A DNA stretch of 64,000 bases from Streptomyces sp. NWU339 (GTDB lineage Bacteria; Actinomycetota; Actinomycetes; Streptomycetales; Streptomycetaceae): NCBI RefSeq assembly GCF_003143855.1, contig NZ_QFRK01000001.1, forward strand, positions 62,938 to 126,937, read 5' to 3'. The notes below the pieces were generated by a model, which worked only from the letters and a program-made list of their open reading frames with translations, ran no database searches and was not told where the DNA came from. Below, piece after piece: positions 11,174 to 19,974 of this stretch (its first letter is position 1; every line of letters starts with the position of its first letter). Position numbers and translations under genes: made by a program.

Positions 11174-11581
11174 GTGGTGACGCTGCCGGCTGGTCCGACT
11201 GCACTCGCCGCCCACGACTGGGAGCTGTTCGCAGGCCTGTTCACCGACGACGTGGTGCTCGAAATCGCGGAGTCCTCCAGCGGTGTCGGCACCAAGACCC
11301 AGCTCCTCACTGCGCTGCGCAAGCGCCTGAACTCAGCGATCTCGGTGCACCACGGGCACATGCCAGAGATCGAGATCACTTCCGAGACAACCGCGACCGA
11401 TGTCTGGGCGATGTTCGACTCCGTGACTCCGCCGGCAGGCAGCGAATACCCGGTGCTCACCGGCTTCGGCCACCACCACGAGGAATGCCGCCTCAAAGGC
11501 GGCCAATGGCGGATCAGCCGTCTCGAGCCCACCCGGATCAAGAGGGAGACCACCCCCCCGCATGAGCATTCACGATGGTGA
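11174..11581 (+). CDS. NTF2/SnoaL-like small protein
   Basis: Predicted cone-shaped alpha+beta fold protein of 135 residues with HDWELFAGLFTDDVVLEI near the N-terminus and the HHHEECRLKGGQWRISRL strand at the end, as in SnoaL_4/DUF4440 proteins. Members act as small isomerases, dehydratases or hydrolases. The usual first helix (KARYFRxxD) before the W is short or missing, so the start may be damaged or a different GTG may be used. Start codon GTG 11174 is 12 bp after the upstream stop; its 3' end overlaps the phosphatase gene by 20 bp. Confidence 0.65.
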   Translation: MVTLPAGPTALAAHDWELFAGLFTDDVVLEIAESSSGVGTKTQLLTALRKRLNSAISVHHGHMPEIEITSETTATDVWAMFDSVTPPAGSEYPVLTGFGHHHEECRLKGGQWRISRLEPTRIKRETTPPHEHSRW

Positions 11582-12317
11582 GGCGCTGAAGCTCGCCTCC
11601 GTTCCGAACTTCCGGGACATTGCCGGCCCCGGCTACCTCACTCCCAGGGGAGCCATGCGCAGGGGGCGTCTGTTTCGTGCCAACGCCTTCCTGGCGACGC
11701 CCGAGGACCTCGAGCAGATTGCCCCGCTCGGCATCCAGGCCATTCATGACCTCCGTGGCAAGGGTGAGGTGGACCTCCGTCCGGACACGGTGCCCGAGGG
11801 CGCGGTCTGGCGACACACCTGGGTGCCTGGTCTGAGCAGCGACACCATGCGATCCCTGGAGTCCTCGGCGGACCTCAGGGAGGCGATGATCAACCACTAC
11901 CGCGGGTTCGTGAACAACGCCGACAAGCGGGCGGGATTCGCTTCCCTGTTCGCCGGAATCGCCGAAGTGGAGGGGCCCCAGGTCTTCCACTGCGCGGAAG
12001 GCAAGGACCGCACCGGGTGGGCTGCGATGCTGCTGCAAACCTTTGCCGGAGTCTCGCAGCACGAAGTCGTCGCCGACTTCATGCTCACCAACGAGCTGAT
12101 GCAGCGCACGGGCCCCACGCTCGAGATGGCTCGAAAGTTCTTCGGCGACAAGACCGACGAGTTCTTCCTGCCAGCCATGGTCGCGGACGTGGAGTACCTC
12201 GAGGCCGGCCTCGAGCAACTCGAGGCCGACTACGGAGATGTGGAGACCTACCTCCGCATCGGCCTCCGGCTCGACGACGACCAGCTCGATCGCCTCCGCA
12301 ACCACCTCCTCGGCTGA
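11562..12317 (+). CDS. Protein-tyrosine/dual-specificity phosphatase (MptpB-like)
   Basis: Phosphatase of 251 residues. The loop HCAEGKDRTG (Cys144, Arg150) is the tyrosine phosphatase signature in the HCxxGKDR form of the MptpB/Siw14 group. NFRDIAG near the N-terminus is also typical. Overlap with the gene before and 5 bp to the crotonase gene after indicate one operon. In Streptomyces catabolic clusters this family is common but its substrate there is unknown; phosphoinositide or sugar phosphate are possible. Confidence 0.8.
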   Translation: MSIHDGEALKLASVPNFRDIAGPGYLTPRGAMRRGRLFRANAFLATPEDLEQIAPLGIQAIHDLRGKGEVDLRPDTVPEGAVWRHTWVPGLSSDTMRSLESSADLREAMINHYRGFVNNADKRAGFASLFAGIAEVEGPQVFHCAEGKDRTGWAAMLLQTFAGVSQHEVVADFMLTNELMQRTGPTLEMARKFFGDKTDEFFLPAMVADVEYLEAGLEQLEADYGDVETYLRIGLRLDDDQLDRLRNHLLG

Positions 12318-12322
12318 TCGCC

Positions 12323-13201
12323 ATGCCCGCTGAGTCAGCCCGGGAGCACGACGGCTTCAGCCTCGCCCTGGAAGCCGGCGTCGCCGTGATCACCTTCAAC
12401 CGCCCCGAGAAGCTCAACAGCCTCAGCCGGCAGACGGTTCTCGACCTCTGCGCGGCCCTCGACAGCATCGAGGCCAATGGCCAGGCACAGGCTGTCGTGT
12501 TCACCGGGACCGGCCGGGCCTTCTCCGCCGGGGCCGACCTCTCGGGGGGAGTGGACACCTTCCGTGACCGACGCGACGCCGCCCCCGGCGCCAAAGCCGT
12601 GGACAGCCGTGACTTCGGAGGGATCCTGGCCCTGCGACTCTTTGCCTCAACGCTGCCACTGGTCGCTGCCGTCAACGGAGACGCGGTCGGCCTCGGCGTG
12701 ACCATGACTCTTCCGATGGATGTCCGGATCGCTGCGGACACCGCACGCTTCGGCTTTGTCTTCGCCCGCCGCGGCATCGTGCCCGAGGCGTGCTCGACCT
12801 GGTTCCTGCCACGTGTGGTCGGGGTCAACCGGGCGCTCGAGTGGACGATGAGTGGTCGGTTGGTGCCGGCCGAGGAAGCACTGGCGGCCGGCCTGCTCCG
12901 TGAGGTGGTGCCCCCGGACGATGTTGTATCCACGGCACTGGATCACGCCCGTTCGCTGGTCGAGGCCAGTGCGCCGGTCTCGGTCGCGGCCACGCGCCAG
13001 ATGATGTGGCACGGGCTCACCCAGTCCCACCCGATGGAGGCGCACAGGGTCGAGTCCGACCTCGTTCGCAGCCTCGGGGCGGGTCCAGATGCGATCGAGG
13101 GCATCAGTGCGTTCATCGAGAAGCGGGCGCCACGCTTTCCGACACCCACCGCCGAGGGACTGCGCCCCTTCCGGCGGTGGTGGACGCGGCCGGACTTCTG
13201 A
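12323..13201 (+). CDS. Enoyl-CoA hydratase/isomerase (crotonase)
   Basis: Crotonase-fold enzyme of 292 residues acting on acyl-CoA thioesters. The true start is the ATG at 12323, five bases after the phosphatase stop; the long upstream extension of the frame is antisense-like and ignored. Oxyanion-hole segments are FSAGADLSGG and AAVNGDAVGLGVTM; the Glu seen in FARRGIVPEACSTWFLP matches the second catalytic position. Length is a little greater than the 255-270 usual because of a C-terminal extension ending RRWWTRPDF. Last clear gene of the thioesterase operon. Confidence 0.85.
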   Translation: MPAESAREHDGFSLALEAGVAVITFNRPEKLNSLSRQTVLDLCAALDSIEANGQAQAVVFTGTGRAFSAGADLSGGVDTFRDRRDAAPGAKAVDSRDFGGILALRLFASTLPLVAAVNGDAVGLGVTMTLPMDVRIAADTARFGFVFARRGIVPEACSTWFLPRVVGVNRALEWTMSGRLVPAEEALAAGLLREVVPPDDVVSTALDHARSLVEASAPVSVAATRQMMWHGLTQSHPMEAHRVESDLVRSLGAGPDAIEGISAFIEKRAPRFPTPTAEGLRPFRRWWTRPDF

Positions 13202-13709
13202 TCTCCATCGTGCACCACCACCCTCGAGAACGAGGTGTACCGGAGCGCTCGCGAGGTCGTCCGGGGCTCCTGTCACGACGACATCGTGGAGTGGTTGGAA
13301 AGTACCGGCCGGAGTGGGGCATCGGGCGTGACGCCCGAGCGGAGGGAGCACACGGACTCATGCTGCTGCGAGTGCCGATCAGCATCGCACCGCCGGGCTC
13401 ATCACCGTTGTGGCTGTGGTGTCTCGCAGACGGCCGGCCCGTGACGGCCGCGCTGGAGACGACGGCCTTCATCTCACTCCGGTCCCAGAGCTCGACGGTG
13501 CCGATGGTCGTGCCCATGGCTGTGGCGCTCGGCGTCGGTTGCGCTGGGACGCGTCGCCCTCCTGGAGATGATGCGCGCCGGTGGCGAGCCCGCCCGGCCA
13601 CCGCGTCTGTCGCCACGGTGGGGGCTTTGGGCCAGAGCGATCCACGCCCCGGCCCCGGCAACGTGGCTGCCGTTGTCCGGCAAGGTCGAGTAGTGGTTGC
13701 GGTGGACTG
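13202..13709. other. 508-bp stretch without supported gene
   Basis: Several short frames exist on both strands, but none has a ribosome site, recognisable motif or Streptomyces-like codon pattern throughout. It may be a decayed gene; I see no operator copy. Confidence 0.4.
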
Positions 13710-14486
13710 ATGGACCTACATGAACAGGCGGCGCTCGTTGTCGGCGGGACATCGGGCATCGGAAAGGCCACGGCGCGCAGGCTGCTGTCCCAAGGCTGTC
13801 AGGTCGTGGTCACCGGCCGGGACCGGGAGAAGGGAAGCCGCGCTGCTCGCGAGATCGGCGCCGTCTTCTGCCGTGCAGAGGTCCTGGACACCGAGTCCTT
13901 GCTGGCTGCGATCGGCCTTGCAACCGAGCTTGCGCCTCTGAGGGCGCTGGTCCACTGTGCCGGTGTCGGTCATGCGGATCGGACTACCGGACGTGACGGT
14001 TCCTACGAATCGGCGCACCCTCTTGAGGATTTCCGCGGCGTTGTCGACACCAACCTTGTCGGGACCTTCAACGTCGTCCGGTTGGCGGCTTCAGCGATGG
14101 GCAGGACGGAACCCGACGGATCAGGGCAGCGGGGCGCGGTCGTCATCGCCTCCTCCCTCGCAGCAACCGTGGGCCAGACGGGCCAGGTCGCGTACGCTGC
14201 GTCCAAAGCCGGCCAGCTGGGCATGCTGCGGCCGTTGGCACGGGACCTGGCCACTTTCGGTATCCGGGTCAATGCCATCGCTCCCGGTGGCATCGACACG
14301 CCGATCTACGGGGAGGACGGCGTCGATGACGACCTGCGGGAGCGGATCGCTGAATCAGCGATCTTTCCGAAACGGATGGGAGTGCCCGACGAGTTCGCCT
14401 CGCTGGCTGTGGAACTGTTGCGCAACGACTACATCAACGCGTCTTGTGTCGAGCTGGCGGGCGGCACTGTTCAGCTGCCCCGTTGA
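13710..14486 (+). CDS. SDR-family oxidoreductase (3-hydroxyacyl-CoA dehydrogenase type 2-like)
   Basis: Short-chain dehydrogenase of 258 residues. Rossmann motif GGTSGIG near residues 12-18, catalytic Ser in IASSLAATVGQ, and YAASKAG with the Tyr-Lys pair; RVNAIAPGGIDTPI follows. The insert GRDGSYESAHPLEDFRGVVDTNL and IFPKRMGVPDEFASL are typical of 17beta-HSD10/3-hydroxy-2-methylbutyryl-CoA dehydrogenase-like proteins, which would suit branched acyl-CoA oxidation beside IcmF. ATG at 13710 lacks a strong ribosome site. Separated from its neighbours by non-coding stretches on both sides. Confidence 0.8.
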   Translation: MDLHEQAALVVGGTSGIGKATARRLLSQGCQVVVTGRDREKGSRAAREIGAVFCRAEVLDTESLLAAIGLATELAPLRALVHCAGVGHADRTTGRDGSYESAHPLEDFRGVVDTNLVGTFNVVRLAASAMGRTEPDGSGQRGAVVIASSLAATVGQTGQVAYAASKAGQLGMLRPLARDLATFGIRVNAIAPGGIDTPIYGEDGVDDDLRERIAESAIFPKRMGVPDEFASLAVELLRNDYINASCVELAGGTVQLPR

Positions 14487-14559
14487 TGGCATACACCGAT
14501 CCAGGGGCCGAGCTCCTCGTCATCACCTCGGCACCACGTCACTCCCGGCGAGGCATTTG

Positions 14560-14721
14560 TCAGGCGATGGTCCAGGTGTTGCCGGCGCCGATGAGGGCGG
14601 TGAGGCGCTGGGCCTGGGCCTCGCGGTCGGGTGTCTCGCCACCACGGACGGTGGTGACCTGCTCGCGGGCCTGATCGTCGTACGTCGGCCACCCGATCTG
14701 GCGGAAGACGCCGATCGGTGA
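14560..14721 (-). pseudogene. KorB C-terminal remnant (2-oxoacid:ferredoxin oxidoreductase beta)
   Basis: 53 codons in frame ending at a stop: SPIGVFRQIGWPTYDDQ ... LTALIGAGNTWTIA. This matches the C-terminus of Streptomyces KorB (TPIGVFR...RPVYD... LLAGGDTWTV). The rest of KorB, including thiamine diphosphate and Fe-S motifs, is absent; an adjacent frame just upstream (FADHDILTTDDAPDG) suggests a frameshift or junction at about 14722. No other gene is visible between 14487 and 14864. Confidence 0.65.
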
Positions 14722-14864
14722 CCGTCAGGAGCATCGTCCGTAGTGAGGATGTCATGGTCGGCGAAGCGCACTTGAAACGACGACACACCCGGCAGACGCC
14801 GGACGTACCGCCCGTGTCCCCGCCTCGATGGCTGAGAGCAGTGCGGATGATCTTCGGGTCCCGA

Positions 14865-15539
14865 TCAGTGTTCTGCCAGGCCGCTGATGCGGATGCCGGA
14901 GCGGGCCCTGTAGCGCTTGTTGACGCTGATGAGGACGGCGGTGAGCGGCTCCAGTTGACGGGCGAGCCGCAGGGCGCCGGCATCGATGCCGTCGCGGCCG
15001 GTGATCGCTCGTGCCAGTGTGATGGCCGTGGTCTTGGCGTCATCGTCGTCCCCGCACACCAGCACGTCCTCGTGGTCGAGCGCCTCAGCCTCGCTCCAGA
15101 GGCTCACGGCCGACAGATGGTGGAAAGCGCCCACCACTCGTGCGCGGGGAACAACGCGCTGGGCCTCCTCGGCGGCGCTGCCGTCCGGGACGTCGAGGCC
15201 GTACGGTCCACGCTTGTCGAAGCCGAGGGGGTTCACGCAGCTGATCACCACCTTGCCGGTGAGACTGGCGCCCAACGACTCGACCAGAGCTGCGTGGCCG
15301 GCGAACGGCACGGCCAGCAGCACGACGTCGGCCTTCTCAGCCGCTGTGTTGTTGTCCTCGCCGGTGATGGGAACGTGACTGTGAGCCAGGCGCTCGGCGA
15401 TCTCCGCGGCCGTTGTCCGGGCGCGTTCGGCTTCTCGGGAGCCGATGACGACGTGGTGTCCCGCCTTGGCGAAGCGGTAAGCCAGCCCCTTGCCCTGCGG
15501 GCCGGTGCCGCCGATGACGGAGAGTCGGAATGCGGTCAT
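14865..15539 (-). CDS. NADPH-dependent F420 reductase (F420:NADP oxidoreductase)
   Basis: 224-residue enzyme moving hydride between NADPH and coenzyme F420. ATG at 15539 after GGGAAG. N-terminal Rossmann motif SVIGGTGPQGKGLAYRFAKAGH with SREAER right after (NADP phosphate site), then NPLGFDKRGPYG and the C-terminal ISVNKRYRARSGIRISGL typical of this family. It would recycle F420H2 for LLM-type oxidoreductases, such as the neighbouring gene at 1559-2335 that is now broken. Last gene of the leftward group that begins at the 20762 crotonase, though separated from its neighbour by ~190 bp. Confidence 0.85.
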   Translation of the reverse strand: MTAFRLSVIGGTGPQGKGLAYRFAKAGHHVVIGSREAERARTTAAEIAERLAHSHVPITGEDNNTAAEKADVVLLAVPFAGHAALVESLGASLTGKVVISCVNPLGFDKRGPYGLDVPDGSAAEEAQRVVPRARVVGAFHHLSAVSLWSEAEALDHEDVLVCGDDDDAKTTAITLARAITGRDGIDAGALRLARQLEPLTAVLISVNKRYRARSGIRISGLAEH

Positions 15540-15726
15540 GATGAGCTTCCCTGTCGAGGTCCGTAAAGGTGCGCTCGCCTGTCGGTCCACTGCTCCGGTC
15601 TCTTGGCCAGGTGCCACCGCGTAGACGGCCAGGGCCTGTCGCGGGCGGCGTGGGCGGACGGTAACCATGAGGACTGCCCGGGCCCGCTGGCATTGCAGAG
15701 GCAAGGGAGAGCGCGGCCGGCGATTG

Positions 15727-16161
15727 TCAAGCAGGCATGTGACGCATCAAGCGCAGCAGGAGTTCACGCCCACCGGGATTCTCAGGGTGGGAGCGGGTCC
15801 AGGCGGCGAGCCGGTCGGCGACGTTCGCGAGTAGCTCCCCGCACCGAACCCGGATGGCGTTGAGCTCAGCGAAGGACTCTGTCCCCCGGGCCGGGACGGG
15901 TGGCTGTAGGTCCACGTCGGCGAACTCGCGTGCTCGGACGGGGTCGGCGTCGATCCACGCGCGCGTCTCGGCAAGCAACTCGAGCATGGCGTCGCTCTGG
16001 CGGCGAAGGTGCAGGGCCGCGTCGTCCCAGTCGATCTGGGCGAGCACGGCACGCACTTCCCGCAGTCGGCTGCGGGCGTACTCGGAGCCGACCTCCGGTT
16101 CGACGACGTCGCGCAGGATCCGGCGGACGCCGGCGATCGTCTCGGCTGGTGTGGGGCGCAT
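15727..16161 (-). CDS. DUF6285-like helical protein
   Basis: 144-residue, all-helical, charged protein beginning MRPTPAETIAGVRRILRDVVEPEV. Such proteins regularly follow an acyl-CoA-dehydrogenase-linked aminoglycoside-phosphotransferase-like gene, as here (ATG 2 bp after its stop, TGACCATG). Function unknown; a small partner of the kinase-like protein is a reasonable guess. No membrane segment or known catalytic motif. Confidence 0.7.
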   Translation of the reverse strand: MRPTPAETIAGVRRILRDVVEPEVGSEYARSRLREVRAVLAQIDWDDAALHLRRQSDAMLELLAETRAWIDADPVRAREFADVDLQPPVPARGTESFAELNAIRVRCGELLANVADRLAAWTRSHPENPGGRELLLRLMRHMPA

Positions 16162-16163
16162 GG

Positions 16164-17204
16164 TCACGTACCTTCCGCTTCGAGTATGGCGGTGAGGACC
16201 TGCCGGATCACCGCGTCGGCCGGTGCAGTGGGGCGGTCGCTGGTGCCCTCGCAGAAGTTCCGTACGCCGGTCAGGGCGATGACTGCCAGCCGGAAGGTGG
16301 ACAGGACCTGCCAGAACCTCAGTGCGGCCGGATCGACCTCGATGCCGGTCAGCTCGGTGTAGCGGTGCAGGAAGTCGGCGGGTTCCCACCGGCCGCCGAT
16401 GAAGTGCTCGCGACGGTAGAGCGGGGCGGTGTACCAGCCCAGGTCGTCGAGCGGGTCGCCCACGTGGGCGAGCTCCCAGTCCAGCAGCACGTCCAGGACC
16501 CCGTCGCGCACCAGGATGTTCGCGGGGCGGAAGTCACCGTGCACGAGCACGGTGTGCTGCGGGGGAGAGGGAAGGTTGTCGTGCAGCCAGGCCGCGGCGA
16601 GTCGTAGTTCGGGCTGGGGTTCGAGCTCCTGGGTGTCGAGTTCACGCTCCCAGCGGGTCAGCTCGTGCTCGGCGGGGTTGGCTCCCGGATCGTCGAACTC
16701 GGCACGCAGTCCGGTCGTGTCGACGTCGACGCGGTGGAGTTCGGCGAGTACCTCGCACATCCGTCCTGCCAGCGCGAGGCGCCCTTCCTCGCCGAGGCGG
16801 AGGGGGTCGGTGGAGCGCAGCACCGCGCGGTGTGCGGCTCCCTCGTACCGGCTGACGATCATGGTGGGGCGCAGGAGGAACTCGCCGGTGTCGTCGAGCC
16901 AGTGCACCTCGGGTGAGGGGACGGCGGTGTCGGCGAGCCGCTGGAGCAGCCGGAACTCCCTGTCGCGCCCGGTGTCCACGACGGCCGCGGGAGGGTCGCG
17001 GCGCATGAGCAGCCGGTGTGTGAGCCGTTCGCCGTCGACGTTCCAGGCGGCGTCGAACGGCCAGTTCTCCCGGGAGCTGCCGGTGCCCGAACGGCGCAGC
17101 CCGGTGACCTGCGGGGCGGCGCCGTCCGGCAGTCGGCGGTGCAGGAAGTCCTGCAGCGCCGCCGCGACCTTTTCGGCCTCCGGTTCCGTTGCGGGCACGC
17201 TCAC
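16164..17204 (-). CDS. Phosphotransferase (APH/ACAD10-like kinase fold)
   Basis: 346-residue protein-kinase-like fold enzyme. Brenner loop HGDFRPANILV and the DFG-equivalent LLDWELAHVGDPLDDLGW are intact. The family occurs in CoA catabolic clusters and resembles the kinase domain of ACAD10, which phosphorylates hydroxy fatty acyl groups before elimination; that role is plausible here. GTG start overlaps the upstream stop (GTGA), indicating translational coupling. Confidence 0.8.
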   Translation of the reverse strand: MSVPATEPEAEKVAAALQDFLHRRLPDGAAPQVTGLRRSGTGSSRENWPFDAAWNVDGERLTHRLLMRRDPPAAVVDTGRDREFRLLQRLADTAVPSPEVHWLDDTGEFLLRPTMIVSRYEGAAHRAVLRSTDPLRLGEEGRLALAGRMCEVLAELHRVDVDTTGLRAEFDDPGANPAEHELTRWERELDTQELEPQPELRLAAAWLHDNLPSPPQHTVLVHGDFRPANILVRDGVLDVLLDWELAHVGDPLDDLGWYTAPLYRREHFIGGRWEPADFLHRYTELTGIEVDPAALRFWQVLSTFRLAVIALTGVRNFCEGTSDRPTAPADAVIRQVLTAILEAEGT

Positions 17205-18346
17205 CGGTCACCGTCCCGTGTCGCGGGCCGGGGCGGGATGGCCTCCTGGTAGCGCGGATAGCCCGGCAGCACCATGTACTCCATGACCCCGTAGCCGGTT
17301 CGGCCTTCGTGCCGGACCTCCACCAGGTGGTCGCTGCCGGCCTTGGCGTAACGGTAGAACTGGTCCCGGTCGGTCAGGTCCCAGACCTCGTGCTCAAGAC
17401 TGTCCTCGCCCTTCCAGTGGCCCTGGTACCAGCCGTTCCAGCCCTCGTAGCCGCCGCCGCGCAGGTGGGCCCGCCCCGGCTGGGCGGTGAGGTCGAAGTC
17501 GAGCTGCTTGCCGCTGTCCAGGGCCAGGGTGATCCGCCCGCCCTCCAGGGTGGGGGCCGGGGCGCCTTCGACCCAGCGCAGGTCGTGGTCGACGCCGACG
17601 ATCAGGTCGTCCTCGCCTGTGGTGCCCCGTGGCCGGGAGATGGCGGCCGACAGGTGGAGCGGACGGCCGGGCTCGGCCTCTTTCAGGTAGAAGTGCAGGC
17701 CGAAGTCCGGCAGTTGCAGCGGACAGAACATCAGCATGCGCCATTCCGGCCGTTCGCCGGGGGGTGCGCCCTGCGCACGGGGCAGCGGGCGGGTGCCCCA
17801 GGAGTGGTCGCGCTCGCTCCACCAGGTCTCGGGGTCGAGGGTGTACTCGCGGCCGGGGGCGGCCAGGGTGCCGCCCGCGCGGCCGAGCTGCACGTAGCGG
17901 ATGGCGTCGTAGGTGGCCCGGGTCCGGCTGACCTCGAAGTGCCGCCCTTCCAGGATCGGCTCCAGAGTGCTGGTCCAGGTGATGTCGAAGGCCACGCCTG
18001 AGGGGTTTTCATCCAGGATGAACCGCAGTTCCTCGAAGGGCTTGACCACCTCGACCCGTAGTGGCCCCACGTGCATGCGGTCGTTGTGCGGAGCCAGCGC
18101 CCGGGCGACGCGGAGGTTGTGCTGGCGGTCGCCCGTGGACAGTACCGCGAAGCCTTCCTGGACATCCTGGTTGGGGTACTGGCCAAGCCCCAGTGTGAGC
18201 ACCGTGTCCTTGCCGACGGTGTCCTGGATGCTGACCCAGTAGCGCTCCCGCCAGCTCGGGTCGCTGGACCCGACCATGGCGTGCGGGTAGGCGACCTGGT
18301 GGGTGAAGTATTCGTCGGGGGAACTCAGCTGCACCATCGTCGTCAT
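17201..18346 (-). CDS. Conserved protein, DUF7064/7065-like beta-rich
   Basis: 381-residue cytosolic-looking protein, Trp-rich (TWWSERDHSWGTRPLPRAQG), resembling the lipocalin/tocopherol-cyclase-like pair of domains found next to acyl-CoA ligases in actinobacterial steroid and fatty-ester catabolism. No signal peptide. ATG at 18346 overlaps the acyl-CoA synthetase stop by 4 bp and its stop overlaps the kinase gene, so it is the middle of a tightly coupled operon. Function not known to me. Confidence 0.65.
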   Translation of the reverse strand: MTTMVQLSSPDEYFTHQVAYPHAMVGSSDPSWRERYWVSIQDTVGKDTVLTLGLGQYPNQDVQEGFAVLSTGDRQHNLRVARALAPHNDRMHVGPLRVEVVKPFEELRFILDENPSGVAFDITWTSTLEPILEGRHFEVSRTRATYDAIRYVQLGRAGGTLAAPGREYTLDPETWWSERDHSWGTRPLPRAQGAPPGERPEWRMLMFCPLQLPDFGLHFYLKEAEPGRPLHLSAAISRPRGTTGEDDLIVGVDHDLRWVEGAPAPTLEGGRITLALDSGKQLDFDLTAQPGRAHLRGGGYEGWNGWYQGHWKGEDSLEHEVWDLTDRDQFYRYAKAGSDHLVEVRHEGRTGYGVMEYMVLPGYPRYQEAIPPRPATRDGDR

Positions 18347-19974
18347 CCTCGCTCTGCTCGGTGCTCGGCGTCCGCGAACGTCGCGCGGAGCGTTTTCTTG
18401 TCGGTCTTCTCCCCGGCCAGGGTCGGAAGCTTCTCGGCCTGGATGCGCCAGCGAGTGGGGATCTCGAAGTAGGCCAGCGTGCCGGTGAGGTGCTTGCGAA
18501 GCTCCTCCTCCGTCGGTGCGGTGCCTGGGCGGTGCACCACGACTGCGGCGAGCTCCTCGCCCAGGTCGGGGTGCGGGACGCCGAACACGGCGACCTCCGT
18601 CAGGTCCGGGTGCCGGGCCAGGGCCAATTCGACGTGTGCGCAGGCGATGTTCTCGCCGCCGCGTATGACGATGTCCTTGCTGCGACCGTCCAGGAACAGG
18701 TACCCGTCGCCGTCGATGTGCCCGAGGTCCCCGGTGTGCAGCCAGCCCTCGGCGTCGACAGTCCCGTCGTCGAGCCCGAGATAGCCGAGCATGACGGTGG
18801 GGCTGCGGACCAGGATCTCCCCGCTGCCGGTCTCATCGGGATCGTCGATCCGCAGCTCGGCCACCGGGTACGGCCGGCCGACCGTACCCGGGCGCTGTGC
18901 CAGGTCGCGGTTGCCGGCCACGGTGAGGAAACCGCCGGACTCGCTCATGCCCCAGGTGTTGCCGAGGCCGCGGCGTTCCAGTTGGGGCAGCTTGCGGCGC
19001 ATCGAATCCAGCAGGCTGGCCGGCACGGGCGCCCCGCCGAGCGGCCACGAACGAAGACTGGACAGGTCGTGGGACTCGAAGTCCGGGTGCTCCAGCACCC
19101 GGATGGCCATCGTGGGGACGCCGCCGAAGCTCTGCACCCGCTCGGTCTCGATGAGTTTCAATACCTGCCCCGCATCGAACTTGCCCGCGTTGAGAACCAG
19201 CTTCCCGCCGATGATCAGGTTGGTGATCAGGTTCGAGACTCCGCCGATGTGGAACAGCGGAGTACACACCAGGGTGACCGGCTGCGGGGGGGCCTCGGCA
19301 AGGTCACGGGGCAGGCGGCCGGAGCGAGACAGCAGGTTGTGCTGGTTCGCGATCACTGAGCGGTGCGAGAGCACAACGCCCTTGGGCGCGCCCGAGCTGC
19401 CGGAGGTGAAGATGACCAGCGCAGGGGCGTCCTCGTCGGGTTTCGGAAAGCCGGTCAGGACCGCGCCGAGGCTGCCCGCGGGCGTGGCGTCGAAGGTGTG
19501 GGCCAGATCGGCGGGGGAGATCGCGTCGGTGATGCCGTGACTCGCGGCGTCGGGCAGGTCGGTGATCACCAGGGCGGGACGGGTCAGTTCCAGCGCGTGG
19601 TCGATCTCGCCCGTGCTCCACCACCGGTTGCCCAGCACCGGCACCGCGCCGACCCGCCAGGCGGCCCACAGGGCCAGGACCCAGTCGGGGCTGTTGTAGG
19701 CCAGGATCAGTATGTGGTCGCCCGCCCGGACGCCGCGGTCGGCCAGGTCGGCGGCTGCGGGCTCCAAGGCGCCGAGGAACTGCGCGAAGGAGATCCGGCG
19801 CTCGCCCTGTACCAGGAAGCAGCGGTCCGCCCAGCGCTCCACCCCGGTAAGCATCGTGGCCAGCGAGGTCGGTCGCGGTTCCAGGACCAGGCCCGGGTGG
19901 CCGGCGTAGCCGGTGTTCACGGCTTCGGTGCCCCACAGGTCGGCGAACCGGGCCCCGGCCCGGGGCGCGTTCAT
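18343..19974 (-). CDS. AMP-forming acyl-CoA synthetase
   Basis: 543-residue ANL-superfamily ligase that activates a carboxylic acid to its CoA ester through an acyl-AMP. ATP P-loop VIFTSGSSGAPKGV, hinge region LHTGDLGHIDGDGYLFLDGR, and the C-terminal Lys region LPTLAGEKTDKKTLR are present. ATG at 19974 overlaps the crotonase stop (ATGA). In a coupled operon crotonase, synthetase, DUF7065, kinase, DUF6285. Confidence 0.9.
   Translation of the reverse strand: MNAPRAGARFADLWGTEAVNTGYAGHPGLVLEPRPTSLATMLTGVERWADRCFLVQGERRISFAQFLGALEPAAADLADRGVRAGDHILILAYNSPDWVLALWAAWRVGAVPVLGNRWWSTGEIDHALELTRPALVITDLPDAASHGITDAISPADLAHTFDATPAGSLGAVLTGFPKPDEDAPALVIFTSGSSGAPKGVVLSHRSVIANQHNLLSRSGRLPRDLAEAPPQPVTLVCTPLFHIGGVSNLITNLIIGGKLVLNAGKFDAGQVLKLIETERVQSFGGVPTMAIRVLEHPDFESHDLSSLRSWPLGGAPVPASLLDSMRRKLPQLERRGLGNTWGMSESGGFLTVAGNRDLAQRPGTVGRPYPVAELRIDDPDETGSGEILVRSPTVMLGYLGLDDGTVDAEGWLHTGDLGHIDGDGYLFLDGRSKDIVIRGGENIACAHVELALARHPDLTEVAVFGVPHPDLGEELAAVVVHRPGTAPTEEELRKHLTGTLAYFEIPTRWRIQAEKLPTLAGEKTDKKTLRATFADAEHRAERG

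Noticed and set aside
13202..13709. Possible extra gene between crotonase and SDR
   Set aside because: Frames on both strands lack starts with ribosome sites and any recognisable domain; left as non-coding or decayed.
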